Source of the DNA: Oscillospiraceae bacterium
Lineage (GTDB): Bacteria; Bacillota; Clostridia; Oscillospirales; Ruminococcaceae
NCBI GenBank assembly: GCA_017547525.1
Contig: JAFYPL010000010.1
Span: forward strand, 26,141-90,140
Reading direction: 5' to 3'
Length of the DNA: 64,000 nucleotides
Shown in pieces: positions 8,085-18,571 of this stretch; positions within the stretch are counted from its first letter, which is position 1; each line of letters opens with the position of its first letter. Made by a program: the position numbers and the translations under genes. Under the pieces are notes generated by a model, which was not told the DNA's origin, made no database searches, and was given only the letters and a program-made list of their open reading frames with translations.

Positions 8085-8522
8085 TTATTTGAATTTAAGG
8101 CTTTCGGCTACAGCCATCCGGTCACACCTTTCGTTTTCAGGGTGTCCGGCATGACCTTTTATCCAATTGAATGTTACCTTGTGTTTTGCCAGCAGAGGTA
8201 ATAGCTGTTCCCACAGGTCCACATTCAGGGCAGGTTTACCGTCAGATTTTTTCCAGCCTTTCTTTTTCCAGCCATATACCCAGCCTTTTTCTATACTGTC
8301 TACTACATACTTGGAATCACTGGTGATTATTACATTGCATTCTTCTTTCAGTGCATTCAGGCTGAACAGTACAGCACTCAGCTCCATACGATTGTTGGTA
8401 GTATGTGCTTCACCGCCGCTTAATTCTTTTTCATGGCCGTTGTATCTCAGTATAGCACCCCAGCCACCCGGGCCTGGGTTACCACTGCAAGCACCATCTG
8501 TAAAAATTTCTACGGTTTTCAT
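8085..8522 (-). CDS. rnhA: Ribonuclease HI
   Basis: Cleaves the RNA strand of RNA-DNA hybrids; 145 residues, normal for the family. The catalytic carboxylates can be seen as D9 in [14 protein letters not shown], the glutamate of NNRMELSAV, the aspartate of TSDSKYVVD and the final aspartate in [15 protein letters not shown] lies before the ATG. It follows the same direction as mnmA with a 112-base gap and may be read together with it. Confidence 0.95.
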   Translation of the reverse strand: MKTVEIFTDGACSGNPGPGGWGAILRYNGHEKELSGGEAHTTNNRMELSAVLFSLNALKEECNVIITSDSKYVVDSIEKGWVYGWKKKGWKKSDGKPALNVDLWEQLLPLLAKHKVTFNWIKGHAGHPENERCDRMAVAESLKFK

Positions 8523-8624
8523 ATATTTTTTCCTTTCATATATATGTTAGCAAAGCATATCGCCAATGTAATTATATAATAAAAGGCTGATTATGTAAAG
8601 AATTCACAAGATTGTCCGGTGCGC

Positions 8625-8653
8625 TTGACAATGGTTGACGAAATAAGTATCAT
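8625..8653 (+). promoter_or_regulatory. Promoter of rnjA
   Basis: Perfect TTGACA (8625-8630), 17-base spacer, TATCAT (8648-8653). It gives a leader of about 165 bases before the rnjA ATG. The rest of the 300-base gap between rnhA and rnjA is this leader and AT-rich sequence without a gene. Confidence 0.75.
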
Positions 8654-8699
8654 TTAAGTATAAGGCGAAAAATTGCCTGAGAGATCGTTATTATTTTTC

Positions 8700-8773
8700 A
8701 GGGGTATACCCCTATTACATGAGTCCGTTACATAAAAATATTGAAAGAAAAGCAGCACCATTTTCCAATGGTG
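8700..8773 (+). promoter_or_regulatory. Hairpins in the rnjA leader
   Basis: Two compact structures lie in the 5' leader: the perfect palindrome AGGGGTATACCCCT (8700-8713) and the hairpin CACCATT-TTCC-AATGGTG (8756-8773). Neither is followed by a T-run, so they are not simple terminators. They could stabilise the message or serve autoregulation by RNase J. Confidence 0.45.
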
Positions 8774-8822
8774 GTATTTGGTGTATAAATTTATGCCTCT
8801 GCCTTTTCGGAAAGGAAGATTA

Positions 8823-10559
8823 ATGTCGAAAAAAACAGAAAAGAACTACAGAAAGCCAAAGCACTTTGACAGAAAAAATAATGTGGTTGAAAATTCTCCT
8901 GCACCTGCTATCCGACTGATACCGCTTGGTGGTCTTAATGAAATCGGGAAAAATATGACAGTATACGAATGCATGGGCGACATGTTTATCGTTGACTGTG
9001 GTAACTCCTTCCCTGACAGCGAAATGTTTGGCGTAGACCTTGTTATTCCGGATTTTACATTTGTTCTTGAAAATATAGATAAAATCAAAGGTATAGTTAT
9101 TACTCACGGTCACGAAGACCATATAGGTTCACTGCCTTATCTGATGAAAGAAATAAAAGTGCCTATATATGCTACACTTCTGACAAAAGGTCTGATTGAA
9201 AATAAACTCAGTGAGCATTCACTGAAGAGCGTGGTTGAGATAAATGTAATAAAACCGGGCGACAGAATACAGCTGGGTTGTATGACAGTGGTACCTATCC
9301 ATGTAAACCACTCTATACCTGATGCTGTTGGTCTGGCTATTGAATCACCTGCAGGTACAGTGATTACTACAGGCGACTTTAAAATAGACTATACTCCACC
9401 ACAGGGTGAAACCACAGACCTGGCAACTTTCGCTGAATATGGCCGAAAGGGTGTACTGGCATTTATGTCAGATTCTACAAACGCAGAAAGAGCAGGTTCA
9501 TCAGCCAGTGAAAAAACCGTAGGCCGCAGTTTTGAACAGTTTTTTGAAAAGGCCAGCGGTAAACGTATAATCATCGCTACATTCTCATCCAATATTTACC
9601 GCATCCAGCAGATTCTGGATTTGGCGGTAAGACATAACAGAAAAGTGGCTGTATCCGGCCGCAGTATGGTGAATAACATTCAGATGGCGTTCGAACTTGG
9701 CTATCTGAAAGCACCGGAAACAATTATGATAGATGCTGACAAGGTTAAAGATTATGAACCTGGTCAGGTTGTATTGCTGACAACAGGCAGCCAGGGTGAA
9801 CCATTGTCTGCACTGTCCAGAATGGCAGGCGGCACACACAGACAGTTCTCCATAGGACCTAACGACTTCATCATCATTTCTGCTACACCTATTCCTGGTA
9901 ACGAAAAGATGGTTACAAAGGTTGTAAACGGCCTGCTGAAACTGGGTGCATATGTGATTTACGAATCAATGTACGATGTTCACGTATCGGGTCACGCATG
10001 TCAGGAAGAGTTGAAACTGATGCTTAATCTGGTGAAGCCTAAGTATTTCATTCCAGTGCACGGTGAATACAAACACCTCAAACGTCATGCTATACTGGCA
10101 GAAGGTTCAGGTGTACCGGTAGAAAATATCGTGATGGCCAATATAGGCGAAGTGTTGAGAATAGATAATAACGGCATTACTGTTGAAGAAACTGTTACAT
10201 CCGGCCAGGTACTGGTAGACGGCCTGGGGGTAGGTGATGTAGGCAGCGTTGTACTGCGTGACCGCCGTCATCTGTCACAGGATGGTCTTGTTGTCGTTGT
10301 ATTCACAGTTGATGGTGCTTCCGGCCAGCTGTTGAGTGGTCCGGATATTGTGTCACGCGGTTTTGTATATGTTAAGGAAAGCGAAGCACTTATCAGCGAA
10401 GCACGTCTGGCTGCCCGTGAGGTTATAGAAAAATATCAGGCCTACGATTATCAGGACTGGTCTGTAATAAAATCAAAAATCCGTGACCGGGTTTCATTGT
10501 CTCTCTATAAAAAGACAAAGAGAAGCCCGATGGTGCTTCCTATTGTAATGGAAGTTTAA
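8823..10559 (+). CDS. rnjA: Ribonuclease J
   Basis: Metallo-beta-lactamase/beta-CASP ribonuclease with 5'-3' exo- and endonuclease activity, central to mRNA decay and rRNA maturation in Gram-positives. The start at 8823 (578 residues) follows GGAAAGGAAG at a good distance; a longer frame to 8778 adds residues without SD support. Zinc ligands are seen in THGHEDH (H95, H97, D99, H100), the later HVNHS and GDFKID motifs, and HVSGHA in the beta-CASP part. The C-terminal RNase J domain follows. The leader carries two hairpins. Confidence 0.95.
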   Translation: MSKKTEKNYRKPKHFDRKNNVVENSPAPAIRLIPLGGLNEIGKNMTVYECMGDMFIVDCGNSFPDSEMFGVDLVIPDFTFVLENIDKIKGIVITHGHEDHIGSLPYLMKEIKVPIYATLLTKGLIENKLSEHSLKSVVEINVIKPGDRIQLGCMTVVPIHVNHSIPDAVGLAIESPAGTVITTGDFKIDYTPPQGETTDLATFAEYGRKGVLAFMSDSTNAERAGSSASEKTVGRSFEQFFEKASGKRIIIATFSSNIYRIQQILDLAVRHNRKVAVSGRSMVNNIQMAFELGYLKAPETIMIDADKVKDYEPGQVVLLTTGSQGEPLSALSRMAGGTHRQFSIGPNDFIIISATPIPGNEKMVTKVVNGLLKLGAYVIYESMYDVHVSGHACQEELKLMLNLVKPKYFIPVHGEYKHLKRHAILAEGSGVPVENIVMANIGEVLRIDNNGITVEETVTSGQVLVDGLGVGDVGSVVLRDRRHLSQDGLVVVVFTVDGASGQLLSGPDIVSRGFVYVKESEALISEARLAAREVIEKYQAYDYQDWSVIKSKIRDRVSLSLYKKTKRSPMVLPIVMEV

Positions 10560-10604
10560 AATAATATTCCCTGTATCGGGGAGTATAGAAAAACAGGTGT
10601 TTTT

Positions 10605-12551
10605 ATGAAAAATAGATTCTGGGGCACAGACCTGATGATTTTTATTCTGGTACTGGTATCTGTTGGTATGGGGGTTGCCTTTGGTTTTGCATCCCCTCCT
10701 CATATCCCGTTGGTGGCAGGATGTATACTGGTAGTAATGCTGGTAGTATTTACCAATGCCCACGCAGTGAGAAAAATTATCCGCGGTGTATTCTTTGGTT
10801 ATGGTAAACACAGCGCCAGACAGCAGCTCAGTTTTGAAAATCTGTCAGTGCCTGTGGCTATCGTAAATAAAGGCAGTATCGTATGGTACAATAACTCTTT
10901 CCGCACAGATATTCTGGGGGAAAGCGATTGCTACCTCACACCGCTGACTAAAGTGGTACCTGGTTTTAAAATCGAAGATGGCGATGTGAAAAGAGGTACA
11001 AATATCATAATAAATGGCCGTGAGTACACAGCTTTTTCATCTCTCGCATCAGAGGATGATAACCTGTGGGTGTGCTATTTTGTGGATGATACTGAACTGA
11101 AATGGGAAGCCAGAGAATACCACATGACAAGGCCAGTTGTTATTCAGGTTATTGTTGATACTTACGATGAAGTTCTTAAAGAACTGAAAGAAAGTAATCG
11201 TGCACAGATTATGGCACAGCTGGATAAACTGATTGAAGATGCCGCAAACGATGCCAAAGGTGTATCTACAAAAGTGGGTACTAGCCGTTATCATCTGATT
11301 ATAGAGGAAAGATATTTCCCTATGTTCTACGATAACCGTTTTGAAATCCTTACAAGAGCCAGAAACATAGAAAAAGACATGGTTACATTGTCTATCGGTG
11401 TAGGCCGTGGTGGCAACGATTTCGCTGAAAACGATATGCTGGCACATCAGGCTTTGGATATGGCGCTGGGCCGTGGTGGTGACCAGGCAGTTATCAAAAG
11501 CCAGGAAGGATATGAATTCTTTGGTGGCGTTCTGCCTAGTGTGGAAAAACGCAGTAAAGTACGTAGCCGTATAGTGGCCAAAGCTCTGAAAGACGTTATC
11601 ATGCAGTCTGAAACAGTACTGATTATGGGTCATTCCAATTCTGATCTTGACGCTATCGGTTCTGCTACAGGTGTGGCTGCAATGGTTGAAAGTTTGGGTA
11701 AAAAAGCCTATATCGTGGTACGTGATGATATTACACTGGCATACAATCTCATTGACAAAGTAAGAAAAACGGAAGGCTTTGAAGATCTGTTTATCACTCC
11801 TGAAAAAGCACATCCTTATACTATAGGCACAGGTACACTGCTGATAGTAGTAGATACCCATACAGCCAAAATGACAGAAAATGCCGACATTGTTACAAAA
11901 TGCAGCAAAAAAGTGGTTATTGACCACCATAGACGTATGGTAGGTTATATCAGCGATACAGTTGTTTCTTATCATGAACCATATGCTTCATCCACATCTG
12001 AGCTGGTATGTGAACTCATACCTTACATAACACCTGCAGATTACAAACTGCCACAGGTGGTGGCAGAGGCTATGCTGGCTGGTATCATGCTGGATACAAG
12101 AAATTTTGCTGAAAAAGCCGGTGTACGTACATTTGAGGCTGCTGCATGGTTACGCAGACAGGGTGCAATATCCACCGAAGTGCTTAAAATGTTCAATGTA
12201 CCTAAAGATGTTTACAAAGCAAAAAGTAATCTTGTAAACGATGCGTTCATCTACAAAGATGTGGCGGTTTCATTGGCCGAAAACATGACCAGTGATCTTT
12301 ATGTTGCTGTGCCACAAGCTGCCAATGACCTGCTGACACTGGATGGTGTACTGGCTTCAGTGGTTGCAGTTAAATTTGAAGACAAAATCAGTATTTCTGC
12401 CCGCAGTCTCGGTGAAATTAATGTACAGGTTCTTATGGAACACCTTGGCGGTGGCGGCCACCTGACAATGGCGGGCGCACAGCTGCGTGACTGTACACTG
12501 GAAGAAGCCGGTGAAAAAATCAAAGATAGCATAGACAATTACAGAAAATAA
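10605..12551 (+). CDS. gdpP: Cyclic-di-AMP phosphodiesterase GdpP
   Basis: Membrane-bound enzyme that hydrolyses c-di-AMP to pApA, controlling osmolyte transport and wall stress. The 648 residues comprise two N-terminal membrane helices (about 8-55), a PAS-like domain (about 80-150), a degenerate GGDEF domain (about 175-305), and DHH/DHHA1 catalytic domains from about 335. The metal-binding motif GHSNSDLDAIGSA begins near residue 342, VVDTHT and DHHRR follow, and GGGGHLTMAGAQ lies near 613-624. It precedes rplI and dnaB, an order conserved in many Firmicutes. Confidence 0.95.
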   Translation: MKNRFWGTDLMIFILVLVSVGMGVAFGFASPPHIPLVAGCILVVMLVVFTNAHAVRKIIRGVFFGYGKHSARQQLSFENLSVPVAIVNKGSIVWYNNSFRTDILGESDCYLTPLTKVVPGFKIEDGDVKRGTNIIINGREYTAFSSLASEDDNLWVCYFVDDTELKWEAREYHMTRPVVIQVIVDTYDEVLKELKESNRAQIMAQLDKLIEDAANDAKGVSTKVGTSRYHLIIEERYFPMFYDNRFEILTRARNIEKDMVTLSIGVGRGGNDFAENDMLAHQALDMALGRGGDQAVIKSQEGYEFFGGVLPSVEKRSKVRSRIVAKALKDVIMQSETVLIMGHSNSDLDAIGSATGVAAMVESLGKKAYIVVRDDITLAYNLIDKVRKTEGFEDLFITPEKAHPYTIGTGTLLIVVDTHTAKMTENADIVTKCSKKVVIDHHRRMVGYISDTVVSYHEPYASSTSELVCELIPYITPADYKLPQVVAEAMLAGIMLDTRNFAEKAGVRTFEAAAWLRRQGAISTEVLKMFNVPKDVYKAKSNLVNDAFIYKDVAVSLAENMTSDLYVAVPQAANDLLTLDGVLASVVAVKFEDKISISARSLGEINVQVLMEHLGGGGHLTMAGAQLRDCTLEEAGEKIKDSIDNYRK

Positions 12552-12597
12552 TTGTACAATGTAAAGATAAGATTTATAGATAGAGGAGAATAACACA

Positions 12598-13038
12598 ATG
12601 AAAGTTTTACTTTTACAGGATGTTAAAGATATAGGCAAAAAAGATACTGTTGTTTCAGTATCTGATGGCTATGCAAGAAACTACCTTTTCCCAAGAAAAC
12701 TGGCAAAAGAAGCTACAGCCTCAGTTATGGCTGATGTAAAAACAAAAGAAAGCGCTAAAGCCCACCACAAACGGGAAGAAATCAAAGCTGCCAACGAACT
12801 GAAAGCCAAACTGGATGGTAAAGAAGTAACCATTAAAGCAAAAGCAGGCAAAGAAGGCAAACTGTTTGGCGCTGTTACTACAAAAGATGTTTCTGTTGCT
12901 ATCAAAGATCAGCTGAAACTGGACATTGATAAAAAGAAACTGGTTATGAAGGATATCAAAACTTTCTCCAGAGTAGAATGCGAAGTTAAGGTATATCCTG
13001 AAATTCAGGCAAAAATCACAGTAAACGTGGTTGAATAA
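12598..13038 (+). CDS. rplI: 50S ribosomal protein L9
   Basis: Large-subunit ribosomal protein, 146 residues, with the canonical N-terminal RNA-binding signature ([16 protein letters not shown], then [13 protein letters not shown]), a long central helix and the C-terminal domain. AGAGGAGAA precedes the ATG. It lies 46 bases after gdpP and probably shares its transcript; a strong terminator follows. Confidence 0.98.
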   Translation: MKVLLLQDVKDIGKKDTVVSVSDGYARNYLFPRKLAKEATASVMADVKTKESAKAHHKREEIKAANELKAKLDGKEVTIKAKAGKEGKLFGAVTTKDVSVAIKDQLKLDIDKKKLVMKDIKTFSRVECEVKVYPEIQAKITVNVVE

Positions 13039-13049
13039 TAAAACATATA

Positions 13050-13083
13050 AAACCACCTTGCCATGGCAGGGTGGTTTTTATTA
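13050..13083 (+). terminator. Terminator after rplI
   Basis: AACCACC (13051-13057) pairs with GGTGGTT (13070-13076), enclosing the palindrome TGCCATGGCA, and is followed by TTTTTATTATT. Confidence 0.88.
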
Positions 13084-13137
13084 TTCGTACAATGTTAAAA
13101 ATTTATTATTTAAATTGATTTATGGCAGTCCATACTG

Positions 13138-13166
13138 GTGACAATAAGTTGGCAATATGCTATAAT
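13138..13166 (+). promoter_or_regulatory. Promoter of dnaB
   Basis: GTGACA (13138-13143), 17-base spacer, perfect TATAAT (13161-13166), 38 bases ahead of the dnaB ATG. Confidence 0.75.
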
Positions 13167-13204
13167 ATAAAATACTCATAAAAACGAAAGAAGAGGAATA
13201 AACT

Positions 13205-14587
13205 ATGGACCAGCTTTCAGTTGCTCTGGAGGGAATGGGAATAAACCAGCCCTTCTCCATAGAAGCTGAACAGGCTGTTCTCGGTGCCGCCATAATAGAC
13301 CCTGAACTGGTGTCTGCAATTATGGAGCAGGTGAGAAGTGAATACTTCTATGTACGCCAGAACAGACTTATTTTCAATGAAATACATACTCTTTTTATGG
13401 CTAATACACCGTCCGATATAGTGACGGTTGTTAATGCTGTTGTTTCAGCAAAAATATTTGCTGATGAAAACGAAGCAAAAGTTTACCTCATGCAGTTGGC
13501 TGATACAGTACCTAGCCTTTCCAATGTACTGTATTATGCAAAAATACTTAAAGACAAGTACAACATAAGAACCCTTCTGGAAACTGCAGGAGAAATTATA
13601 CGCCAGACACAGGAATCAGATGATGCTGATTTACTGCTGGAAAGCGCAGAACAGAAAATTTACGCACTGCGTCAGGGCAAGGACACACAGAGTCTGAAGC
13701 ATATTTCTGATGCAGCGGCAAAAACTTTTGACCGTCTGCGTAAAATGAGCGGTAAAGATAAAGAAAAATATCAGGGCATACCTACAGGCTTCCGATTCCT
13801 TGATGATAAGCTGGGCAAAATGGGCCGCAGTGACCTTGTGGTACTGGCTGCCCGTCCAGGTATGGGTAAAACATCATTTGCACTGAATATTGCTACAAAT
13901 GTGGCATCACAGCAGAAACTTCCTGTAGCTATCTTCTCTCTGGAAATGTCCAGCGAACAGCTGCATGAAAGAATCCTGTCTTCTCAGGCAGGTATCAGCA
14001 GCCATGACCTGCGTACAGGTGATATTCAGCCGGTACAGTGGGATATGATTTCCAATGCTATCGGTCAGATTGCAGAATACCCTATCTATACAGATGACAC
14101 ACCTAACATTACTGTAAGTGATATGAAGGCGAAAATCCGCCGCATTAACCAGAATCCTGAGACAGACAATATAGGCGTGGTAATTGTGGACTATATTCAG
14201 CTGATGAGCACAGGTAAACGCAGTGATAACCGTGTACAGGAAATCAGTGAAATTACACGTAATCTGAAAATTATGGCGAAAGAGCTGGACGTGCCTATTA
14301 TAGCTCTGTCACAGCTGTCCCGTTCTGCTGAAAAAGGCAGCGGCCGCGACGGCAGACCACAGCTGTCTGACCTGCGTGACTCCGGTTCTATCGAACAGGA
14401 TGCTGACGTAGTACTGTTTCTGTATCGTGATGCATATTACAATAAAAATGAAGATGCAGACCAGACCATGGCAGAATGTATCATAGCCAAAAACCGTCAT
14501 GGTGAAAGCGGCACTATACCTCTCAGCTGGGACGGTGCACATACAAGATTCTACGATGTGGACTTTACACACAATGATGATTACTAA
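13205..14587 (+). CDS. dnaB: Replicative DNA helicase DnaB
   Basis: Hexameric fork helicase, 460 residues. The N-terminal DnaB domain (about 15-120, starting PFSIEAEQAVLGA) is followed by the RecA-like ATPase with Walker A ARPGMGKTS near residue 219 and Walker B VIVDYIQLM. The DnaB motifs LSQLSR and LRDSGSIEQDADVV are intact. No intein is present. Its last 14 bases overlap the start of tilS, so the two are co-transcribed. Confidence 0.97.
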   Translation: MDQLSVALEGMGINQPFSIEAEQAVLGAAIIDPELVSAIMEQVRSEYFYVRQNRLIFNEIHTLFMANTPSDIVTVVNAVVSAKIFADENEAKVYLMQLADTVPSLSNVLYYAKILKDKYNIRTLLETAGEIIRQTQESDDADLLLESAEQKIYALRQGKDTQSLKHISDAAAKTFDRLRKMSGKDKEKYQGIPTGFRFLDDKLGKMGRSDLVVLAARPGMGKTSFALNIATNVASQQKLPVAIFSLEMSSEQLHERILSSQAGISSHDLRTGDIQPVQWDMISNAIGQIAEYPIYTDDTPNITVSDMKAKIRRINQNPETDNIGVVIVDYIQLMSTGKRSDNRVQEISEITRNLKIMAKELDVPIIALSQLSRSAEKGSGRDGRPQLSDLRDSGSIEQDADVVLFLYRDAYYNKNEDADQTMAECIIAKNRHGESGTIPLSWDGAHTRFYDVDFTHNDDY

Positions 14588-15926
14588 AATTTGCAATACA
14601 ATACAACAATATAATATGATACACACAGGTGATACGGTGGCTGTATGTCTGTCCGGTGGGGCAGACAGCATGGCACTGTTTCACTTTTTGTGTTCTCACA
14701 GGGAATATTACGGGATAAAACTGTATGCTTTACATGTAAACCATGGCCTGCGCAGCGAAAGTGATGAAGAAGAAAAGTTTGTAGAGGGCTATTGTCAGGA
14801 CATGGGTGTTGAGTGTGTAACTACCCATCTGGATATGAACAATAACGAAAAACCACAGGGAATGTCCACAGAAACATGGGCACGTAATCTGCGTTATGAC
14901 TTTTTCTTCACACAGGCAAAAAAGTATGGTGCTGTATTGGCTACGGCTCATACATCATCTGACCGTGCAGAAACAGTGCTGTTCAATATTACCCGCGGAG
15001 CTTCACTGAAAGGAGCTACAGGTATACCACCTGTGCGTGATGGAATTATACGCCCGCTGATTGATTGTACCCGAAAAGAAATAGAAGATTACTGCCGGGA
15101 AAATCAGATACCTTTTGTGAATGACGCTACCAATTTTCAGGATATCTATTCCAGAAATAAAATCAGGCTGAATGTTATTCCACAGCTGAAATCAATAAAC
15201 CCGGGTTTTGAGAAAAATATAGGCGACTTTGCAAAAGAAAATCTGGAAATATACACACTTTTATCGCAACTGAGTGATAATCTTTACAGAAGAAGCATAG
15301 GATTTAACGGACTTGATGTAAATATGCTGAAGTCTGAACATCCTGCTGTGGTAAAAAATCTTATCCGAAATCAGCTGGATAAACTGGGCTGCCTTTCCAG
15401 AGAAAACATCTATCGGGTATATGATGCCCTGGGAAAAGAAACATTCAAACAGCAGTTATCACAGGATACTTTCTGCCGGATAAAAAATGGCAGACTGTAT
15501 TTTTACACACCGGAAAAGGCAAATCCAACACCGGTTTACGATGAAATTCATATTTTACCAGATACAATAGTGAGTTTTGCTGACTCCAGCTATGAAATAA
15601 AGCTGGTTTCACAGGTAGAATTCAAAAAAATCAAAGAAAATGACAAAAACTATTTAACATATCGGGTAAATTATGATAAAATAAATGGTATACTTAAACT
15701 GAGAGCCAGAAAAACCGGAGACAAATTTACTTTTTATAACAGGAAAGTGACCAAATCTCTGAAGAAAATCTTTACAGAGGACAAGCTGCCACGGCAAATA
15801 CGACGGAAAATGGCTGTGCTGACCGATGATAATGATGGTGTTATATGGCTCAGTGACTATGGTACAAACCGGCCTTTTGTACCAGATTCACGTACGGAAA
15901 AAGTATTGATTATTAAAGAGATTTAA
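14574..15926 (+). CDS. tilS: tRNA(Ile)-lysidine synthase TilS
   Basis: Modifies C34 of the AUA-reading tRNA-Ile to lysidine, changing both codon and amino-acid identity; essential in most bacteria. The PP-loop reads CLSGGADSM, followed by HVNHGLR and TAHTSSDRAETVLFN, all typical. I place the start at the ATG pair 14574/14577, inside the end of dnaB, because similarity begins there (MITKICNTIQQYNMIHTGD); the longer frame from 14499 is unlikely. No clear SD is visible, so translational coupling to dnaB is probable. The C-terminal TilS domain is present. Confidence 0.92.
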   Translation: MMITKICNTIQQYNMIHTGDTVAVCLSGGADSMALFHFLCSHREYYGIKLYALHVNHGLRSESDEEEKFVEGYCQDMGVECVTTHLDMNNNEKPQGMSTETWARNLRYDFFFTQAKKYGAVLATAHTSSDRAETVLFNITRGASLKGATGIPPVRDGIIRPLIDCTRKEIEDYCRENQIPFVNDATNFQDIYSRNKIRLNVIPQLKSINPGFEKNIGDFAKENLEIYTLLSQLSDNLYRRSIGFNGLDVNMLKSEHPAVVKNLIRNQLDKLGCLSRENIYRVYDALGKETFKQQLSQDTFCRIKNGRLYFYTPEKANPTPVYDEIHILPDTIVSFADSSYEIKLVSQVEFKKIKENDKNYLTYRVNYDKINGILKLRARKTGDKFTFYNRKVTKSLKKIFTEDKLPRQIRRKMAVLTDDNDGVIWLSDYGTNRPFVPDSRTEKVLIIKEI

Positions 15927-15945
15927 ATGTACTCGGAGGATTATT

Positions 15946-16485
15946 ATGAAAAACGACATCAGAGAAGTTATTCTCAGCGAAGCAGAACTGAAAGAAATTG
16001 TAACTGAACTGGGTAAAAAAATCACAGAAGATTACAAAGACAAAAACCTGTTTCTTGTTACAGTTCTTAAAGGTGCAGTAGTATTTATGACTGACCTTAT
16101 GAGAGCTATCGACAAACCATGTGAAACAGAATTTATGGTTATTTCTTCTTACGGCGCAAGCACTCATTCTTCCGGCAATGTAAAAATTGTTAAGGATATT
16201 GATGTTCCGCTGGATGATAAAGACGTTCTGGTTGTTGAAGACATTCTGGATACAGGTCTCACACTCAGCTTCCTCGTTGATCTGCTGAAAAACCGCAACC
16301 CAAAAAGCCTTGCTATCTGCACACTGCTGGATAAACCAAGCCGCCGTGTGAAAGAAATCAGCGCTGACTATGTGGGCCGCGAAATTCCTGATGAATTCGT
16401 TGTAGGTTATGGTCTGGACTACGATGAAAAATATCGTAACCTGCCATATATCGGCGTACTGAAACCTGAGGTTTATGCAAAATAA
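15946..16485 (+). CDS. hpt: Hypoxanthine phosphoribosyltransferase
   Basis: Purine salvage enzyme of 179 residues converting hypoxanthine or guanine with PRPP to the nucleotide. The PRPP-binding motif VVEDILDTGLTL is near residues 93-104 and the family features GAVVFMTDLMR and VGYGLDYDEKYRNLPYIGVL are intact. CGGAGG precedes the ATG. The order tilS-hpt-ftsH is the classic Firmicute arrangement. Confidence 0.97.
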   Translation: MKNDIREVILSEAELKEIVTELGKKITEDYKDKNLFLVTVLKGAVVFMTDLMRAIDKPCETEFMVISSYGASTHSSGNVKIVKDIDVPLDDKDVLVVEDILDTGLTLSFLVDLLKNRNPKSLAICTLLDKPSRRVKEISADYVGREIPDEFVVGYGLDYDEKYRNLPYIGVLKPEVYAK

Positions 16486-16517
16486 TCCTTAAAAATAAAT
16501 AGAAGGAGGACCAGTTT

Positions 16518-18407
16518 TTGGTCAAACAGAGAAACAGAAGAGGCGCGTCACTGCGGAGTCTGCTTTTAATGTTGCTGCTGATGGCAATTATGCTGAACAG
16601 ACCATCCAATTACACTGATATGAAAACTAGTGAAATTATCGGACTGTTCCAGGATCACAAAGTTGAATCCTATACACTGAACCTGGGCAATGGCAATGTG
16701 GAAATCCAGACAAAAGACAGTGAAGATGCCATCATTTACAAAGTGCCTGACGTAGGCTACTTTGTGCAGAAAATCGATCCTTACGTAGAAGAATACAACA
16801 GTAAACATCCAACAGCTCCTATGGAGTATGACTGGATTACACCTGTTACTTTCCCAGCGTGGGTGAATGCTATTCCTTACGGTATTACCATCCTTGGTAT
16901 GTTGTTCCTGCTGTACTTCCTGTATAATCAGGGTGGTGCCAAAGGCGGTATGTCTGTAGGTAAAGCAAAAACAAAAGATATCACAGACCTGAAAGTGCGT
17001 AAAACTTTTGCGGACGTTGCAGGTGCTGATGAAGAAAAAGAAGAATTGGTTGAAATTGTAGAATTCCTGAAAAACCCGGGTAAATTCAATTCCCTGGGTG
17101 CCAGAATTCCTAAGGGCGTACTGCTGGTAGGCCCTCCAGGTACCGGTAAAACTCTGCTGGCTAAGGCTACTGCAGGCGAAGCAGGTGTACCATTCTTCTC
17201 CATTTCCGGTTCTGACTTTATCGAACTTTATGTTGGTGTAGGTGCATCCCGTGTGCGTGACCTTTTTGAAAAAGCAAAGAAAAGTTCACCAGCTATCATC
17301 TTCATCGATGAAATTGACGCTGTAGGCCGCCAGAGAGGTGCTGGTCTGGGCGGTGGTCAGGACGAAAGAGAACAGACTCTCAACCAGCTGCTGGTAGAAA
17401 TGGACGGTTTCGGTGTAAACGAAGGCGTTATCGTTATGGCAGCTACAAACCGTGCTGACATTCTGGACAAAGCACTGCTGAGAGCAGGTCGTTTTGACAG
17501 ACAGATTTATGTAGGCGTACCGGACATCAAAGGCCGTGAAGAAGTACTGGCTGTTCATTTCAAAGGCAAGCCAATCGGTCCGGATATTGACCTGAAAACC
17601 ATTGCAAAGCAAACACCGGGCTTTACAGGGGCTGACCTTGAAAACCTGGTAAACGAAGCAGCTCTTATGGCTGCTAAAAAAGGTAAAAAAGCAATCACTC
17701 AGGTAGAAATTGAAGCAGCTACTATCAAAGTTATTGCAGGTCCTGAAAAGAAATCACGTGTTGTGACACCACAGGAAAAGAAACTGGTTTCCTATCATGA
17801 AGCAGGTCATGCACTGGCACATTACTTCTGCCAGACAGCAAACCCTGTGCAGGAAATTTCCATTATTCCTCGTGGCATGGCAGGCGGCTACACACTGTCA
17901 CTGCCTGAAAATGATTCCAACTACCGCACAAAAACACAGATGAGCGAAGAAATCGTAACTCTGCTGGGCGGTCGTTGTGCGGAACAGCTGATTCTGGAAG
18001 ATATCTCCACAGGCGCATCTAATGACCTGGAAAGAGTTACAGCTATTGCCAAGGCTATGGTTACACGTTATGGCTTCTCTGAAAAACTGGGTAATGTTGT
18101 TTACGGTGGTGCACCTGAACAGACATTCCTTGGCCGTGACTACACACAGGGCAGAGGCTATTCTGAAGCAGTTGCAAACGATATTGACGTAGAAATCCGT
18201 GCTATAGTTGATGCAGGTTACCAGAAATGTATGGATATTCTCCGTGCGAACGAAGAAAAACTGCATATCGTAGCAAAAGAGCTGATTGAAAAAGAAAAAA
18301 TCAGCGGTGAACGATTTAAAGAACTGATGTCATCTGATTATGGCAAAGAATCTGTTGCTGAAGAACCAGTACAGGAAACACAGCCAGAATCCACAGAAGA
18401 AATTTAA
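16518..18407 (+). CDS. ftsH: ATP-dependent zinc metalloprotease FtsH
   Basis: Membrane-anchored AAA+ protease for quality control of membrane and regulatory proteins, 629 residues. It starts with TTG, set by AGAAGGAGGA seven bases upstream. Membrane helices lie at about 13-29 and 117-137 around a short extracytoplasmic domain. Walker A GPPGTGKT begins at residue 205, the second region of homology has [18 protein letters not shown], and the zinc site is HEAGH at 427-431 with the later aspartate in [11 protein letters not shown]. The tail is acidic and low-complexity. Confidence 0.97.
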   Translation: MVKQRNRRGASLRSLLLMLLLMAIMLNRPSNYTDMKTSEIIGLFQDHKVESYTLNLGNGNVEIQTKDSEDAIIYKVPDVGYFVQKIDPYVEEYNSKHPTAPMEYDWITPVTFPAWVNAIPYGITILGMLFLLYFLYNQGGAKGGMSVGKAKTKDITDLKVRKTFADVAGADEEKEELVEIVEFLKNPGKFNSLGARIPKGVLLVGPPGTGKTLLAKATAGEAGVPFFSISGSDFIELYVGVGASRVRDLFEKAKKSSPAIIFIDEIDAVGRQRGAGLGGGQDEREQTLNQLLVEMDGFGVNEGVIVMAATNRADILDKALLRAGRFDRQIYVGVPDIKGREEVLAVHFKGKPIGPDIDLKTIAKQTPGFTGADLENLVNEAALMAAKKGKKAITQVEIEAATIKVIAGPEKKSRVVTPQEKKLVSYHEAGHALAHYFCQTANPVQEISIIPRGMAGGYTLSLPENDSNYRTKTQMSEEIVTLLGGRCAEQLILEDISTGASNDLERVTAIAKAMVTRYGFSEKLGNVVYGGAPEQTFLGRDYTQGRGYSEAVANDIDVEIRAIVDAGYQKCMDILRANEEKLHIVAKELIEKEKISGERFKELMSSDYGKESVAEEPVQETQPESTEEI

Positions 18408-18412
18408 TTATC

Positions 18413-18450
18413 TACAGAGCAGGGGTTACACCCTGCTCTGTTTATATAAC
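18413..18450 (+). terminator. Terminator after ftsH
   Basis: ACAGAGCAGGG pairs with CCCTGCTCTGT across a short loop and is followed by TTATAT. The stem is strong and the T-tract weak. Confidence 0.7.
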
Positions 18451-18471
18451 GGGCATTATGACTATAATCTC

Positions 18472-18501
18472 TTGACAGATACAGCTTTTTTATAATAAGA
18501 T
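18472..18501 (+). promoter_or_regulatory. Candidate promoter for the topoisomerase pair
   Basis: Perfect TTGACA (18472-18477), 18-base spacer, TAAGAT (18496-18501), 70 bases before the first topoisomerase gene. Confidence 0.5.
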
Positions 18502-18571
18502 AATTATTCAAGGGTAAAACCTGATTATGTAATCAATTATATGTATATATAAATTTTATTGGAGATTTTTA

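Noticed and set aside
11049-11975. Reverse-strand frame of 308 codons opposite gdpP
   Set aside because: Antisense shadow; gdpP on the plus strand has intact domains.
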